From the NCBI GenBank assembly GCA_019137195.1, contig JAGVSR010000013.1:1-63546 (forward strand): DNA of 63,546 bases, read 5' to 3'. The position numbers and the translations under genes are program-made. Source of the DNA: Alphaproteobacteria bacterium (GTDB lineage Bacteria; Pseudomonadota; Alphaproteobacteria; Rhizobiales; Hyphomicrobiaceae). Of the stretch, positions 8,403 to 16,103 are shown one piece after another. Below the pieces are notes generated by a model that saw only the letters and a list, made by a program, of their open reading frames with translations, was not told where the DNA came from and did no database searches. The stretch's first letter is position 1; every line of letters starts with the position of its first letter.

Positions 8403-10187
8403 ATGGCGACGACGACCCTTGCCGGCAGGACATCCGGCCTGCCAGCGGTCGACCTCGGCGAGCTGCCGTTGTGGACGTTGGCGGCGGCCGCTTCGGTCTT
8501 GTTCGGTCTCATGTACGCCGTGGCCGGTGCATTCCCAGACGCCATGACCTTCGCCGACACCGACGATGCGACGCGGATGGTTCAAGTCCGGGAGCTCATG
8601 GACGGCGCGTCCTGGTTCGACACCACGCTGCCGCGCTTCGGCGGCGACTATATGCTGTACTCGCATTGGTCGCGCCTCGTCGATCTTCCGGTCGCGACCC
8701 TGATCGCCGTGTTCCGTCTCGTGCTGGAGCCTCAGGCGGCGGAGGTGGCAGCGCGGGTCGTGTGGCCCCTCTTGCTGCTGGCGGGCCTCTTCCTTCTTGT
8801 CGCGCGGGCAGCCGAGCAGCGCGGCGGGCGCCGCGCTGGCGCCATCGCGATCGTGCTCACGATGCTTTGCATGCTTGCAACCCCGCAGTTCGCCCCGGGC
8901 CGCATCGATCATCACAACGTCATGATCCTGGCGGCGGTATCCGGCGCGCTGCTCCTCGCCGGCTCCGTGTCGAAGCCAGCCTTGGGCTGGCTGGCGGGCT
9001 TCGCGCTCGGCTTCGGAATTGCCGTCGGGTACGAGGCGATCCTCTACACGGTCCTCACCCTCGTGGCCGCCGCCATCATGACGCTCGTCACCGGACGCGG
9101 TCAGGCGGGACTGCGCCGGGCGGCTCTGGCCTTCGCCTCGACGCTTTCGGTCGCGTTCCTTCTCACGACGGCTCCCGAGCGCTGGTTCGACGTCTACTGC
9201 GACGCTCTCTCGCTCAACATGGTGCTGCTCGCCTCTGCCGCAGCCACCGGCCTGACAGCGGTGGTGTACATGCGCCCCAGCAGCCCCGCGTTGCGCGTTG
9301 CTGGCCTCGCTGCAACCGGTGTTCTTGGCATCGCCCTCTTCGCCACCGTCGAGCCCGCGTGCATCCGCGGGCCGTTCGGGCAGGTCGACCCGCGTCTTTG
9401 GCCCGAGTGGCTGAACATGGTGCGCGAGACGCAGAGCCTCGGATGGTACTGGACCTCGTTGCCTGTGCTCGCCGTCGTCTATCTGGTCCACATGGCACTT
9501 GGATTGGCGGCCAGCCTCGCCATGTGGCGGCGCGATCGCGATCCCGTGGCGCTTCGCTACACGGTCTTCCTCTGGCTGTGGAGCGTTCCGAGTATCTGGC
9601 AGGTGAAGCTCGTGCCCTATGCGGCCGTGCTCGCCATCCCAGCTATCGCGATCGCCATCGCCCGCCTGCCCGGCACGGCGACGCTGTCGGCAGCGGCTAC
9701 GCACGTCATCGCGACGACCATGCTCTCGCAGCAGGTGATGTTCGGGACGTTGAGCGCCGTCGTGCCCGGCAGCGCCGCCGCTATGGGCCATTGGTCGGCC
9801 GACCTTGCCGTTGCGCGCGAATGCTCGCAGCCGGCAAGCCTTCTGCCTCTCGCCCATTTGACGCCGGGCCTCGCGCTCGCGCCCTACGACCTCGGTCCCG
9901 TCCTCGTCGCCAGTACGGCGCTCTCGGCCTACGCAGCGCCCTATCATCGGCTGGGCAAGCAGATCATCGCCGCGAACGACATCTTCCGCAGTGCGTCGGC
10001 CGACGTCGAGCTGAAGCTGCGACAGACCCATATTTATTATATCGTCATATGCAGGCCCGAGGCGGCATCGGCGAGAGCCCTTCCCCCGGGCCTCTACGGC
10101 GACCTTATGGTCGGTCGTGCGCCGGACTACCTGCTGCCGGTTCGGCTACACGGTCCAACGCCGCTTGCGGTCTGGCGCCTGCGCTGA
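8403..10187 (+). CDS. GT-C-type multi-membrane glycosyltransferase
   Basis: This 594-residue integral membrane protein has about 11-13 hydrophobic segments. The first large periplasmic loop contains FADTDDATRMVQVREL and SHWSRLVDLP, which resembles the acidic catalytic loop of GT-C enzymes such as oligosaccharyltransferase- and mannosyltransferase-like proteins. APGRIDHHNVMIL is a second strongly conserved-looking stretch. GT-C enzymes use polyprenyl-phosphate sugars as donors on the periplasmic side. That matches the divergent GtrA-like and FAD oxidoreductase genes, with which it shares a 240-base intergenic region. The C-terminal 150 residues are soluble and contain few recognisable motifs. 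Acceptor and donor are unknown. Confidence 0.75.
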   Translation: MATTTLAGRTSGLPAVDLGELPLWTLAAAASVLFGLMYAVAGAFPDAMTFADTDDATRMVQVRELMDGASWFDTTLPRFGGDYMLYSHWSRLVDLPVATLIAVFRLVLEPQAAEVAARVVWPLLLLAGLFLLVARAAEQRGGRRAGAIAIVLTMLCMLATPQFAPGRIDHHNVMILAAVSGALLLAGSVSKPALGWLAGFALGFGIAVGYEAILYTVLTLVAAAIMTLVTGRGQAGLRRAALAFASTLSVAFLLTTAPERWFDVYCDALSLNMVLLASAAATGLTAVVYMRPSSPALRVAGLAATGVLGIALFATVEPACIRGPFGQVDPRLWPEWLNMVRETQSLGWYWTSLPVLAVVYLVHMALGLAASLAMWRRDRDPVALRYTVFLWLWSVPSIWQVKLVPYAAVLAIPAIAIAIARLPGTATLSAAATHVIATTMLSQQVMFGTLSAVVPGSAAAMGHWSADLAVARECSQPASLLPLAHLTPGLALAPYDLGPVLVASTALSAYAAPYHRLGKQIIAANDIFRSASADVELKLRQTHIYYIVICRPEAASARALPPGLYGDLMVGRAPDYLLPVRLHGPTPLAVWRLR

Positions 10188-10280
10188 GACCCCGCAGCGA
10201 CAGCCGCTCGCCTCGCCTCGTCCTGAACGGAGCCTGAGTTGAACGGCAGAGCGCGTGTGACGGGAACGCGGCTATGCCGC

Positions 10281-10616
10281 TCACCGCTGCGCCATCGAGA
10301 TCAGATTGGCAGAGCGCGTTCCCGTGCGGCAGAACGCGAGCATTGGCTTCGGCAGCTCCTTGAGAGCGGCCCGCATGGCGGCCACATCCGCCTCCGTGAA
10401 GCCGCCAGGCACGACCGGAATATGCCGCGTCTCCAGGCCGGCGGCCTTGGCTGCCGCTGCAATGGCCGCGAACGCCGGCTGGCCCCATCCCTCGCCGTCC
10501 GGCCGGTTGCACACGATCGACCGGAAGCCCTGCGCCGCGATCGACGGGATGTCCGCGGCCGTAATCTGGCCGGCGACGGAAATGTCGTTCGAGAGGGCCT
10601 GAGTGGTCATGATCAA
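10281..10616 (-). CDS. DUF442/BLH-type sulfurtransferase-phosphatase-like protein (TIGR01244 family)
   Basis: This 111-residue protein matches the small phosphatase-fold family found as a free protein or fused to beta-lactamase-like sulfur dioxygenases (Blh). It has the opening ISVAGQITAADIPSIAAQG, a middle CNRPDGE, and the active-site loop MLAFCRTGTRSANL, where the cysteine and arginine form the P-loop. Family members have been linked to sulfide detoxification as sulfurtransferases. Two in-frame ATGs (10616 and 10610) are possible starts. It is the third gene of a minus-strand set with the DUF2892 gene and the Crp/Fnr regulator, which supports a sulfur-stress role. Confidence 0.85.
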   Translation of the reverse strand: MIMTTQALSNDISVAGQITAADIPSIAAQGFRSIVCNRPDGEGWGQPAFAAIAAAAKAAGLETRHIPVVPGGFTEADVAAMRAALKELPKPMLAFCRTGTRSANLISMAQR

Positions 10617-10770
10617 ACGGCTCCGGTGACTAGGTGACGACGGCGTCGTCGATGTGGGTGGGAACGAGGCGAGCTTAATCTGCCTCGCAGCTTGGCACAG
10701 CTACGCCGGAGAGCGGCTATTGATCGCGCTTCGTTCCCAGAGCGGCATGCCGCCGGACGGGCGGCCCCGT

Positions 10771-10959
10771 TCAGCTCTTCGAGCAGGTGTTGACGCCGAT
10801 GAGGCTGTAGGCCGGGCAGAAGCTGATGAAGCCGGTGAGGAGCGGTACGAGCCCGAGCCAGCCCCACGGTGTTTGCGGACCCACGAAAACGAGGCTCAAG
10901 AGCACCAGCCCGACCACGATTCTGAGAATGCGATCCAGACCACCGACGTTCGCCGACAT
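10771..10959 (-). CDS. DUF2892 (YgaP-like) small membrane protein
   Basis: This 62-residue inner-membrane protein has two hydrophobic segments, ILRIVVGLVLLSLVFVG and WLGLVPLLTGFISF, followed by CPAYSLIGVNTCSKS, with two cysteines near the C-terminus. The DUF2892 family is the membrane part of YgaP-type rhodaneses and is often found beside sulfide-oxidation genes. The start at 10959 was chosen because an AGGAGG sequence lies seven bases upstream; a TTG two codons earlier is less likely. A second DUF2892 gene in this window (62671-62883) sits in the sulfide:quinone oxidoreductase locus, so the organism has at least two. The biochemical role is unknown. Confidence 0.87.
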   Translation of the reverse strand: MSANVGGLDRILRIVVGLVLLSLVFVGPQTPWGWLGLVPLLTGFISFCPAYSLIGVNTCSKS

Positions 10960-11016
10960 GACCAACCTCCTGCTAGAGCTGCTTCCTGGAACATAGCTGC
11001 TGGCGCCGCCCGGTCT

Positions 11017-11029
11017 GTGACCAAGTCAC
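11017..11029. promoter_or_regulatory. Palindrome GTGAC-CAA-GTCAC upstream of DUF2892 gene
   Basis: A perfect five-base inverted repeat with a three-base centre lies about 64 bases upstream of the DUF2892 start, between it and the Crp/Fnr gene. Its arms resemble the half-sites of Crp/Fnr regulators, though the usual spacing is four to six bases. It may be an operator for the neighbouring regulator; this is inference. Confidence 0.4.
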
Positions 11030-11096
11030 TCCCTGTGCGGCATCGTGAAACGGCCGGTCGGCGCCCAGACGGCCCCACAGGACACCCGCCCGGCAT

Positions 11097-11768
11097 TCAG
11101 GGCGCGCTCGCGAGGTGGGCGAGGCCGTCCCGCTTGACGATGTCGATCGCTCCCCGCGAGGTCACGACCCAACCGCGTCGCTGAAACTCGTTGAGCTGCC
11201 GGCTGACCACCTCGCGCGCCGTACCGAGCTCGGCCGCCAGCTGCTGGTGAGTGAGCGCGAGGTGGCCGTTCTTGTCGGCGATTTCGAGAAGCCGTTGCGC
11301 GAGGCGCACGTCGATGCGCGCGAACGCCACCTCCTCGATCAGCCGGAACAGGTTGGTGATACGCTGGCTGAAAGCCGTGAACACGAAGCGCCGGAACTCG
11401 GCTGAGGTGGCGATGAGCTCGTCGAAGGTCGAGCGCGGGATGGCAACGGCCTCCACGTCCGTCTCGGCGATGCCCTCCGCCTGGTATTCCTCGTAGCCCA
11501 TCAGGCAGGCGGTCGTGAGTGCGCAGCTTTCGCCGCCCACGACGCGGTAGAGCACGATTTCACGGCCCGTCTCGGACACCTGCTGCACGCGCACGGATCC
11601 CTCGATGAGCAGGAGATAGGCCTCCGGCGCCTGTCCCGGCCCGAAGATCCGCGTGCCGGCCGGGAGCCGCACCACCTTGGACGCCTCGAGCAGTGGCTTC
11701 GCCAGTTGTGGGTTGAGCTTGGTAAGCCCTGGAAACTTCTCGATCCAGCTGGGGGTCATTCCGGGCAC
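11097..11768 (-). CDS. Crp/Fnr-family transcriptional regulator
   Basis: This 223-residue regulator has an N-terminal cyclic-nucleotide-binding-like beta-barrel (about residues 15-125) and a C-terminal helix-turn-helix (about 150-220), including LTHQQLAAELGTAREVVSRQ, the recognition region. It lacks the four-cysteine iron-sulfur motif of Fnr. Two cysteines, in GGESCALTTACLMGYEEY, sit where cyclic AMP would bind in Crp and could sense a thiol-reactive or sulfur signal. The two genes downstream on the same strand are a DUF2892 protein and a DUF442 sulfurtransferase-like protein, which fits a sulfide or persulfide response. A perfect palindrome lies in its divergent upstream region. The signal is inferred, not shown. 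Confidence 0.88.
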   Translation of the reverse strand: MPGMTPSWIEKFPGLTKLNPQLAKPLLEASKVVRLPAGTRIFGPGQAPEAYLLLIEGSVRVQQVSETGREIVLYRVVGGESCALTTACLMGYEEYQAEGIAETDVEAVAIPRSTFDELIATSAEFRRFVFTAFSQRITNLFRLIEEVAFARIDVRLAQRLLEIADKNGHLALTHQQLAAELGTAREVVSRQLNEFQRRGWVVTSRGAIDIVKRDGLAHLASAP

Positions 11769-11882
11769 CGGTTGAAAGCGCAGAGGCGGGAAGCGCTACT
11801 ATGGCGGTCGTTGGCGCATAGGGCAATAGAACGTCCCTGTCGCGCCGGGACTTGAGCGCGGCGATCGCAGCCCCGGACCCGT

Positions 11883-11898
11883 ATTGACACCCGTCAAT
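11883..11898. promoter_or_regulatory. Crp/Fnr-type box ATTGAC-ACCC-GTCAAT
   Basis: A perfect six-base inverted repeat with a four-base spacer matches the general Fnr/NnrR/Dnr operator shape TTGAC-N4-GTCAA. It lies in the 227-base divergent region between the Crp/Fnr gene (start 11768) and the AstE-like gene (start 11996), about 115 and 100 bases from the two starts. It could serve self-regulation, control of the divergent operon, or both. Confidence 0.55.
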
Positions 11899-11995
11899 TC
11901 GAAGCGCCGGAAGCCGGACGAGAAGGAGGAGTGCGAGACAGCGGATCGAGGCTCAGCTACGATCGCGCCAATGACGGGGTAATTCGGGGCAATTG

Positions 11996-13066
11996 ATGAA
12001 CGACCTTGCCGCAATGGACATCTCGGACGCCGAGCCGCTGACCCTTCACCAGCGCGATCGCTTCCCGGACGACTTGCTCGATGTACCGGCCCGCGACCTC
12101 TGGCGCCACCTTCCAGGGCCGACCCTGTTCCGCATCGAGGGTCGCGAGCAGAGCCCACTGTTCGTGACCGTGCTCCTGCACGGCAACGAGGATACGGGCT
12201 GGGAGGCGGTCCAGGCGGTTCTGAAGCGTCACCGCGGCAAGCCACTGCTGCGACGCATGCTGCTGTTCGTCGGCAATATCGCCGCGGCCAGGGCCGGCGT
12301 TCGCACGCTCCACTCGCAGGTGGACTACAATCGCGCGTGGCCGGGAACCCTGCACCCCGCAGCCGCCGAGGCCGATCTCATGGCACGCCTCGTGGACATC
12401 GTGAGCGCGGCCCGTCCATTTGCCAGCATCGACATCCACAACAACACCGGCCTCAATCCGCATTATGCGTGCGTCAATCGCCGTGACGAGCCGTTCCTGC
12501 ACCTCGCGCGCCTCTTCAGCCGCACTGTTGTCTACTTCGACAAGCCGATCGGCGTGCAATCGGCAGCGATGGCAAGAGTTTGTCCGGCGGTGACCGTGGA
12601 ATGCGGTCGCGCCGGCGCCACGGCGGGCACGGCCCATGCCGCAGAGTTTGTCGAGGCGGCGCTCGCCATGAGCCATTTCCCGGATCACAAGGTGCCGGAC
12701 CACGACATCGACCTCATGCAGACCCTCGCCATCGTCAAGGTGCCGCCCGAGGCGACGTTCTCGTTCGACGGCAGCAGCGCCGACTTCCGCTTCCGGGGCG
12801 ACCTCGACCATCTGAACTTTGCCGAGCTGAAGCCCGGCACGGTGATCGGTCATCTGGGGCGAGGGATGAACGAGCGCCTCGCCGTTGTGCCGGGCGGGTG
12901 CTCGGACGACGTTGCAACCTACTTCACCTACGATGGCGGCGAGATTCGCCTCGCCGTTCCGGCCATTCCGTCGATGCTGACGCTCGACGCCAATGCCGTT
13001 CGGCTCGATTGCCTAGGCTACATGATGCACCGCATAGGCCGCGACGGAAAGCGGCTGCCGGACTAG
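11996..13066 (+). CDS. AstE/AspA-like (succinylglutamate desuccinylase/aspartoacylase family) zinc hydrolase
   Basis: This 356-residue protein belongs to the M14-like AstE/AspA family, which removes acyl groups or amino acids from N-acylated small molecules. The zinc ligands are visible as VLLHGNEDTG (H and E) and the histidine of ASIDIHNNTG. The substrate-binding DYNRAWPG matches the family NR motif, and the glutamate of VTVECGRAG is the likely catalytic base. The ATG at 11996 is preferred to a TTG one codon earlier. The next gene, an ATP-grasp ligase, starts a few bases downstream, so the two form an operon. One probably builds and the other cleaves or trims an amide-linked metabolite. The substrate is unknown. 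Confidence 0.82.
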   Translation: MNDLAAMDISDAEPLTLHQRDRFPDDLLDVPARDLWRHLPGPTLFRIEGREQSPLFVTVLLHGNEDTGWEAVQAVLKRHRGKPLLRRMLLFVGNIAAARAGVRTLHSQVDYNRAWPGTLHPAAAEADLMARLVDIVSAARPFASIDIHNNTGLNPHYACVNRRDEPFLHLARLFSRTVVYFDKPIGVQSAAMARVCPAVTVECGRAGATAGTAHAAEFVEAALAMSHFPDHKVPDHDIDLMQTLAIVKVPPEATFSFDGSSADFRFRGDLDHLNFAELKPGTVIGHLGRGMNERLAVVPGGCSDDVATYFTYDGGEIRLAVPAIPSMLTLDANAVRLDCLGYMMHRIGRDGKRLPD

Positions 13067-13102
13067 GCCGTGACGGAGTGGGTGTCTTTTGAAAGGACTG
13101 GC

Positions 13103-14677
13103 GTGACGGCAAGCGGCATGACAGAGACCGTCGATCTCGATGCACCCGCTTCTCCCGAGGAGCGGGCCCGCTTCGTCGAGCTGCAGTCGAGGCTCTCGCG
13201 CTCGTTCCGGGAGCTCGTCGCCGATCCCAACGCGCCGCGCACGGTGCTAATCGTTCCGAGCCTGAGCCTCGACCAGCAGGTCATGGCCAAGGTCTCGGGC
13301 GTGCATCACTATGAGGAGCGCATGCTATGCCTGCTTCTCCTCCTGCGCCTGCCACGCACTCGCGTTGTTTACCTCACCTCGACCGAGATCCCAGAGACTA
13401 TCGTCGACTACTACCTCCATCTATTGCCTGGCATACCGGGCGGCCACGCGAGGAAGCGCCTGACACTCTTGGCCTGCAACGATGCCTCGGCGCGCCCGCT
13501 GACGAGAAAGGTTCTCGAGCGCCCTCGGCTCGTCGAGCGTATTCGGGAGGCGATCCCCGACATCGGCACCGCGCATATGACGTGCTTCACGGTCTCCGAG
13601 CTCGAGCGTCGCTTGGCGCTCGCGCTCGGCATTCCAGTCTACGGCTGCGATCCCTCGCTGCTTGAGTGGGGCACCAAGAGCGGCTCGCGCAAGATCTTCC
13701 GCGAGGCCGGTCTCGACCTGCCGGCTGGCTTCGAGGACCTCGCCGACGCCAACGACCTGGCCCGCGCGCTCGCAGAGCTCAAGGCGCGCAATCCGGGCCT
13801 CAGGAAAGCGGTCGTCAAGATGAACGAGGGCTTCTCTGGCGAGGGAAATGCCGTCTTCGATCTCTCGGAGGCGCCCGACGGCCCCGTGCCGCTCTCGTGG
13901 TACAGCGCCCGCCTCCCGCATATGGCCTTCGAGGCCCGTGGCATGACGTGGGACCTCTACGAGGAGAAATTCCGTTCCATGGGTGGCATCGTCGAGGAAT
14001 TCGTCCCCGGCGACGTGAAGGAGAGCCCGTCTGTGCAGTTCCGCGTCGATCCCATGGGCCATCTCGACGTCGTCTCCACCCACGACCAGGTCTTGGGTGG
14101 CAATTCGGGCCAGATTTTCCTCGGCTGCCGCTTCCCGGCCAGCAGGGAGTACCGGCTCGAATTGGCGGACATCGCCTCGAAAGCCGGCCGTGCGCTGGCG
14201 TCGAAGGGCGTGCTCGGCCGCTTCGGCATCGATTTCATCTCGGTGAAGGAGAAGGACCGCTGGCGTCACGTCGCCATCGAGATCAACCTCCGCAAGGGCG
14301 GCACCACGCATCCCTACCTGATGCTGCAGTACCTGACCGACGGCCAATTCGACCCCGTGCGCGGCGAGTTCATCACGCCCGCCGGCCAGACGAGGAGCTA
14401 CTTCGCGTCCGATAACCTCGAGAGCGAGCGCTACCGCGGGCTGACGCCCTCGGACCTGATCGACATCGCCGTCCTCAACAAGCTGCATTTCCATGCTGCA
14501 ACTGCCGAGGGCGTCGCGTTCCATCTGATCGGCGCGCTGTCCGAGTTCGGCAAGCTCGGCGTCGTGTGCATCGGCGAGACCTTGGAGCGCGCCGAGGCCT
14601 ACTACAAGAAGACCGTCGCCGTCCTCGATGCCGAAGGCAACAGGAACGGCCCCTCCCGCTCGGTTGGGAGGGGCTAG
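13103..14677 (+). CDS. ATP-grasp peptide ligase, PGM1-related
   Basis: This 524-residue protein resembles PGM1-type carboxylate-amine ligases (pre-ATP-grasp domain, ATP-grasp domain, PGM1-like C-terminus). The N-terminal part contains TVLIVPSLSLDQQVMAKVSG. The ATP-grasp core includes GTKSGSRKIFREAGLDLPAG, AVVKMNEGFSGEGN (nucleotide-binding lysine and glycine loop), and GRFGIDFISV with IEINLRKGGTTHPY (magnesium-binding acidic and asparagine residues). The GTG at 13103 has GAAAGGA five bases upstream; GTG 13070 and ATG 13118 are alternatives. It follows the AstE-like hydrolase directly. PGM1 itself joins an amino acid-like starter to a peptide; the acceptor here is not predictable. Family assignment is from memory of conserved features. 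Confidence 0.75.
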   Translation: MTASGMTETVDLDAPASPEERARFVELQSRLSRSFRELVADPNAPRTVLIVPSLSLDQQVMAKVSGVHHYEERMLCLLLLLRLPRTRVVYLTSTEIPETIVDYYLHLLPGIPGGHARKRLTLLACNDASARPLTRKVLERPRLVERIREAIPDIGTAHMTCFTVSELERRLALALGIPVYGCDPSLLEWGTKSGSRKIFREAGLDLPAGFEDLADANDLARALAELKARNPGLRKAVVKMNEGFSGEGNAVFDLSEAPDGPVPLSWYSARLPHMAFEARGMTWDLYEEKFRSMGGIVEEFVPGDVKESPSVQFRVDPMGHLDVVSTHDQVLGGNSGQIFLGCRFPASREYRLELADIASKAGRALASKGVLGRFGIDFISVKEKDRWRHVAIEINLRKGGTTHPYLMLQYLTDGQFDPVRGEFITPAGQTRSYFASDNLESERYRGLTPSDLIDIAVLNKLHFHAATAEGVAFHLIGALSEFGKLGVVCIGETLERAEAYYKKTVAVLDAEGNRNGPSRSVGRG

Positions 14678-14721
14678 GTGGAGAATGCCCGGACGCGAGG
14701 CTCAACTGAGGACGACAAGCT

Positions 14722-15165
14722 ATGACCGCTCGCCCGCTGACATCCGTGACGCTTTCAATTCTTACCGCGCTCGTGCTGAGTGCTGCCGGTCCCGCCTGGG
14801 CAGCGGAGGACGACGATGAAGGGGAGCACACCGGTGCCATGGAGTACGAGATCGCCTGTCAGCCCTGCCACGGCGTGATGGGCAAGGGCGATGGCCCAAA
14901 GGCATCGAACCTCTCGACGCCGCCCGCCGACCTCACACAGATCGCCAAGCGCAACAAGGGCCGGTTCCCCCGCGAATGGATCACCGAGACGATCGACGGT
15001 CGAGCCGACGTCGCCGCCCACGGCCTTCGCGACATGCCCGTGTGGGGCGATCGCTACCGCGCCGCCACACTTGCGGCCGGTGAAAGCAAGGAGTTCGCCG
15101 ACGAGAGCACCCGCGACCAGATCACCGCCCTCGTCGATTACCTCGAGAGCATTCAGGAGGAGTAG
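14722..15165 (+). CDS. Periplasmic mono-haem cytochrome c
   Basis: This 147-residue secreted protein has a signal peptide (about residues 1-27, ending AAGPAWA), an acidic linker, and one haem c site CQPCH (cysteines 46 and 49, histidine 50). Methionine 105 in LRDMPVWGD is the likely sixth iron ligand, typical of class I cytochrome c. It carries electrons in the periplasm. It lies 44 bases after the ATP-grasp gene on the same strand, and may belong to that transcript or have its own promoter. Partner enzymes cannot be named, although a SCO-cytochrome c fusion and a multicopper oxidase lie 2-5 kb away. Confidence 0.9.
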   Translation: MTARPLTSVTLSILTALVLSAAGPAWAAEDDDEGEHTGAMEYEIACQPCHGVMGKGDGPKASNLSTPPADLTQIAKRNKGRFPREWITETIDGRADVAAHGLRDMPVWGDRYRAATLAAGESKEFADESTRDQITALVDYLESIQEE

Positions 15166-15180
15166 CGGCCACGGCCGTGG

Positions 15181-15750
15181 TCAATGGCCACGGTGCGCCC
15201 GCGGATCGTCGGGCTCGACGACGATGAAGTCGGGCACGCCGCCGGTCTTAACCTGGAGAATGTATTGCTCCTCGCGCACACGGCCTAACGGCTTGTCGCC
15301 CCACGGCAGCACGATGGTCGCCTCCGGACCGCTCCAGACGAGGACGTATCCGCCCTCCAACAGCATCTTGTGCGACCAGTGCTTGATCTGCGCCAGGTAG
15401 GGCGCACGCTTCCAGGCCTCGGGCCGGTCGGGGTCGGCGTGGACGACGATGCGGTTGGCCGCGCTTTCGAAGTTGATCAGGAAGCGGGCCTTAGACGGCT
15501 TCCAGTGCTCGTCGAGGTGCGGAATCCTGAGATAGCCGCAATGGAACGTCCGGCATGCCTCCGGCCGCGAGTCGTAGATCTTGCAGCCGCGACTCTTGTC
15601 GCAGTCGGGGCACCACGCTCCGCGCGCCTTCCCGATCTCCTCGATGCCCATCAGCTTGCAGCAAAGCGTGCATCCGTCACAGGAGCGGCCGGGGACGAGT
15701 GCGAGCTCCGGGCTTGCGGGCCGGATGTCGGACGTGGGCAGCTCAGTCAT
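15181..15750 (-). CDS. YkgJ-family cysteine cluster protein
   Basis: This 189-residue protein has the YkgJ (UPF0153-like) cysteine array near the N-terminus: CDGCTLCCKLMG, then CPDC, then GCKIYDSRPEACRTFHCG. Eight or more cysteines suggest binding of zinc or an iron-sulfur cluster; the biological role of the family is unknown. The start at 15750 begins MTELPTSDIRPASPEL and leaves the usual short lead. The open frame continues upstream, but that extension has no family resemblance. The stop lies 15 bases from the convergent cytochrome c stop, with a palindrome (CCACGGCCGTGG) between them. Confidence 0.86.
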   Translation of the reverse strand: MTELPTSDIRPASPELALVPGRSCDGCTLCCKLMGIEEIGKARGAWCPDCDKSRGCKIYDSRPEACRTFHCGYLRIPHLDEHWKPSKARFLINFESAANRIVVHADPDRPEAWKRAPYLAQIKHWSHKMLLEGGYVLVWSGPEATIVLPWGDKPLGRVREEQYILQVKTGGVPDFIVVEPDDPRAHRGH

Positions 15751-15886
15751 GGTTTCGTCTCGTTCCGCTAACGCCGGGTTCGCGAGATCAGCGATCACAT
15801 ACAACTGTCGCGCTGGTCGGCAGTCGGAGCCTAGCGAAGCCAAGCGTCCGGGCCGGTTCGCCGGCTCCGCTACTAAGCATGCCTGA

Positions 15887-15915
15887 TTGACTTTTCCATA
15901 GTCTCCCGCCATAAA
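15887..15915 (+). promoter_or_regulatory. Sigma-70-type promoter for rplU-rpmA
   Basis: TTGACT (15887-15892) and CATAAA (15910-15915) are separated by exactly 17 bases. Transcription would start near 15922, giving a leader of about 180 bases before rplU. The rest of the 15751-16024 gap shows no gene. Confidence 0.65.
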
Positions 15916-16024
15916 CCGCCCACACCGCGCCGGGCCAGCTTGGCGCGGTTAATAGCGCTGTCCGAGGCTCCGGTCGACGGCCCACTCCTCTCACGACGAT
16001 GGGACCTGTCAACCCCTTGAAAGT

Positions 16025-16087
16025 CCGCTGAGTTTCAGCGGCGCCACAGGGCGCGGTCGAGACCCACGAGAGCGCCCGGTCGGGCGC
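16025..16087 (+). promoter_or_regulatory. Hairpin-rich leader of rplU
   Basis: Three perfect hairpins lie in tandem just before rplU: CCGCTGA/TCAGCGG with loop GTT (16025-16041), GCGCC/GGCGC with loop ACAG (16041-16054), and GCGCCC/GGGCGC with loop GGTC (16072-16087). The last ends directly before the ribosome-binding sequence GGAAAGAGG. Such an array may let L21 or another factor control translation, as ribosomal-protein leaders often do. I do not recognise a named RNA family. Confidence 0.5.
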
Positions 16088-16103
16088 GGAAAGAGGCAAA
16101 TCC

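Noticed and set aside
8286-10031. 581-codon minus-strand frame opposite the GT-C glycosyltransferase
   Set aside because: The product is charged and low-complexity. The plus strand shows regular membrane helices and conserved loops.
10259-10325. 11-base inverted repeat (ACGGGAACGCG / CGCGTTCCCGT) with repeated GGCAGAGCGCGT
   Set aside because: One arm lies inside the DUF442 coding region with a 45-base gap between arms. Likely chance similarity or a minor local duplication.
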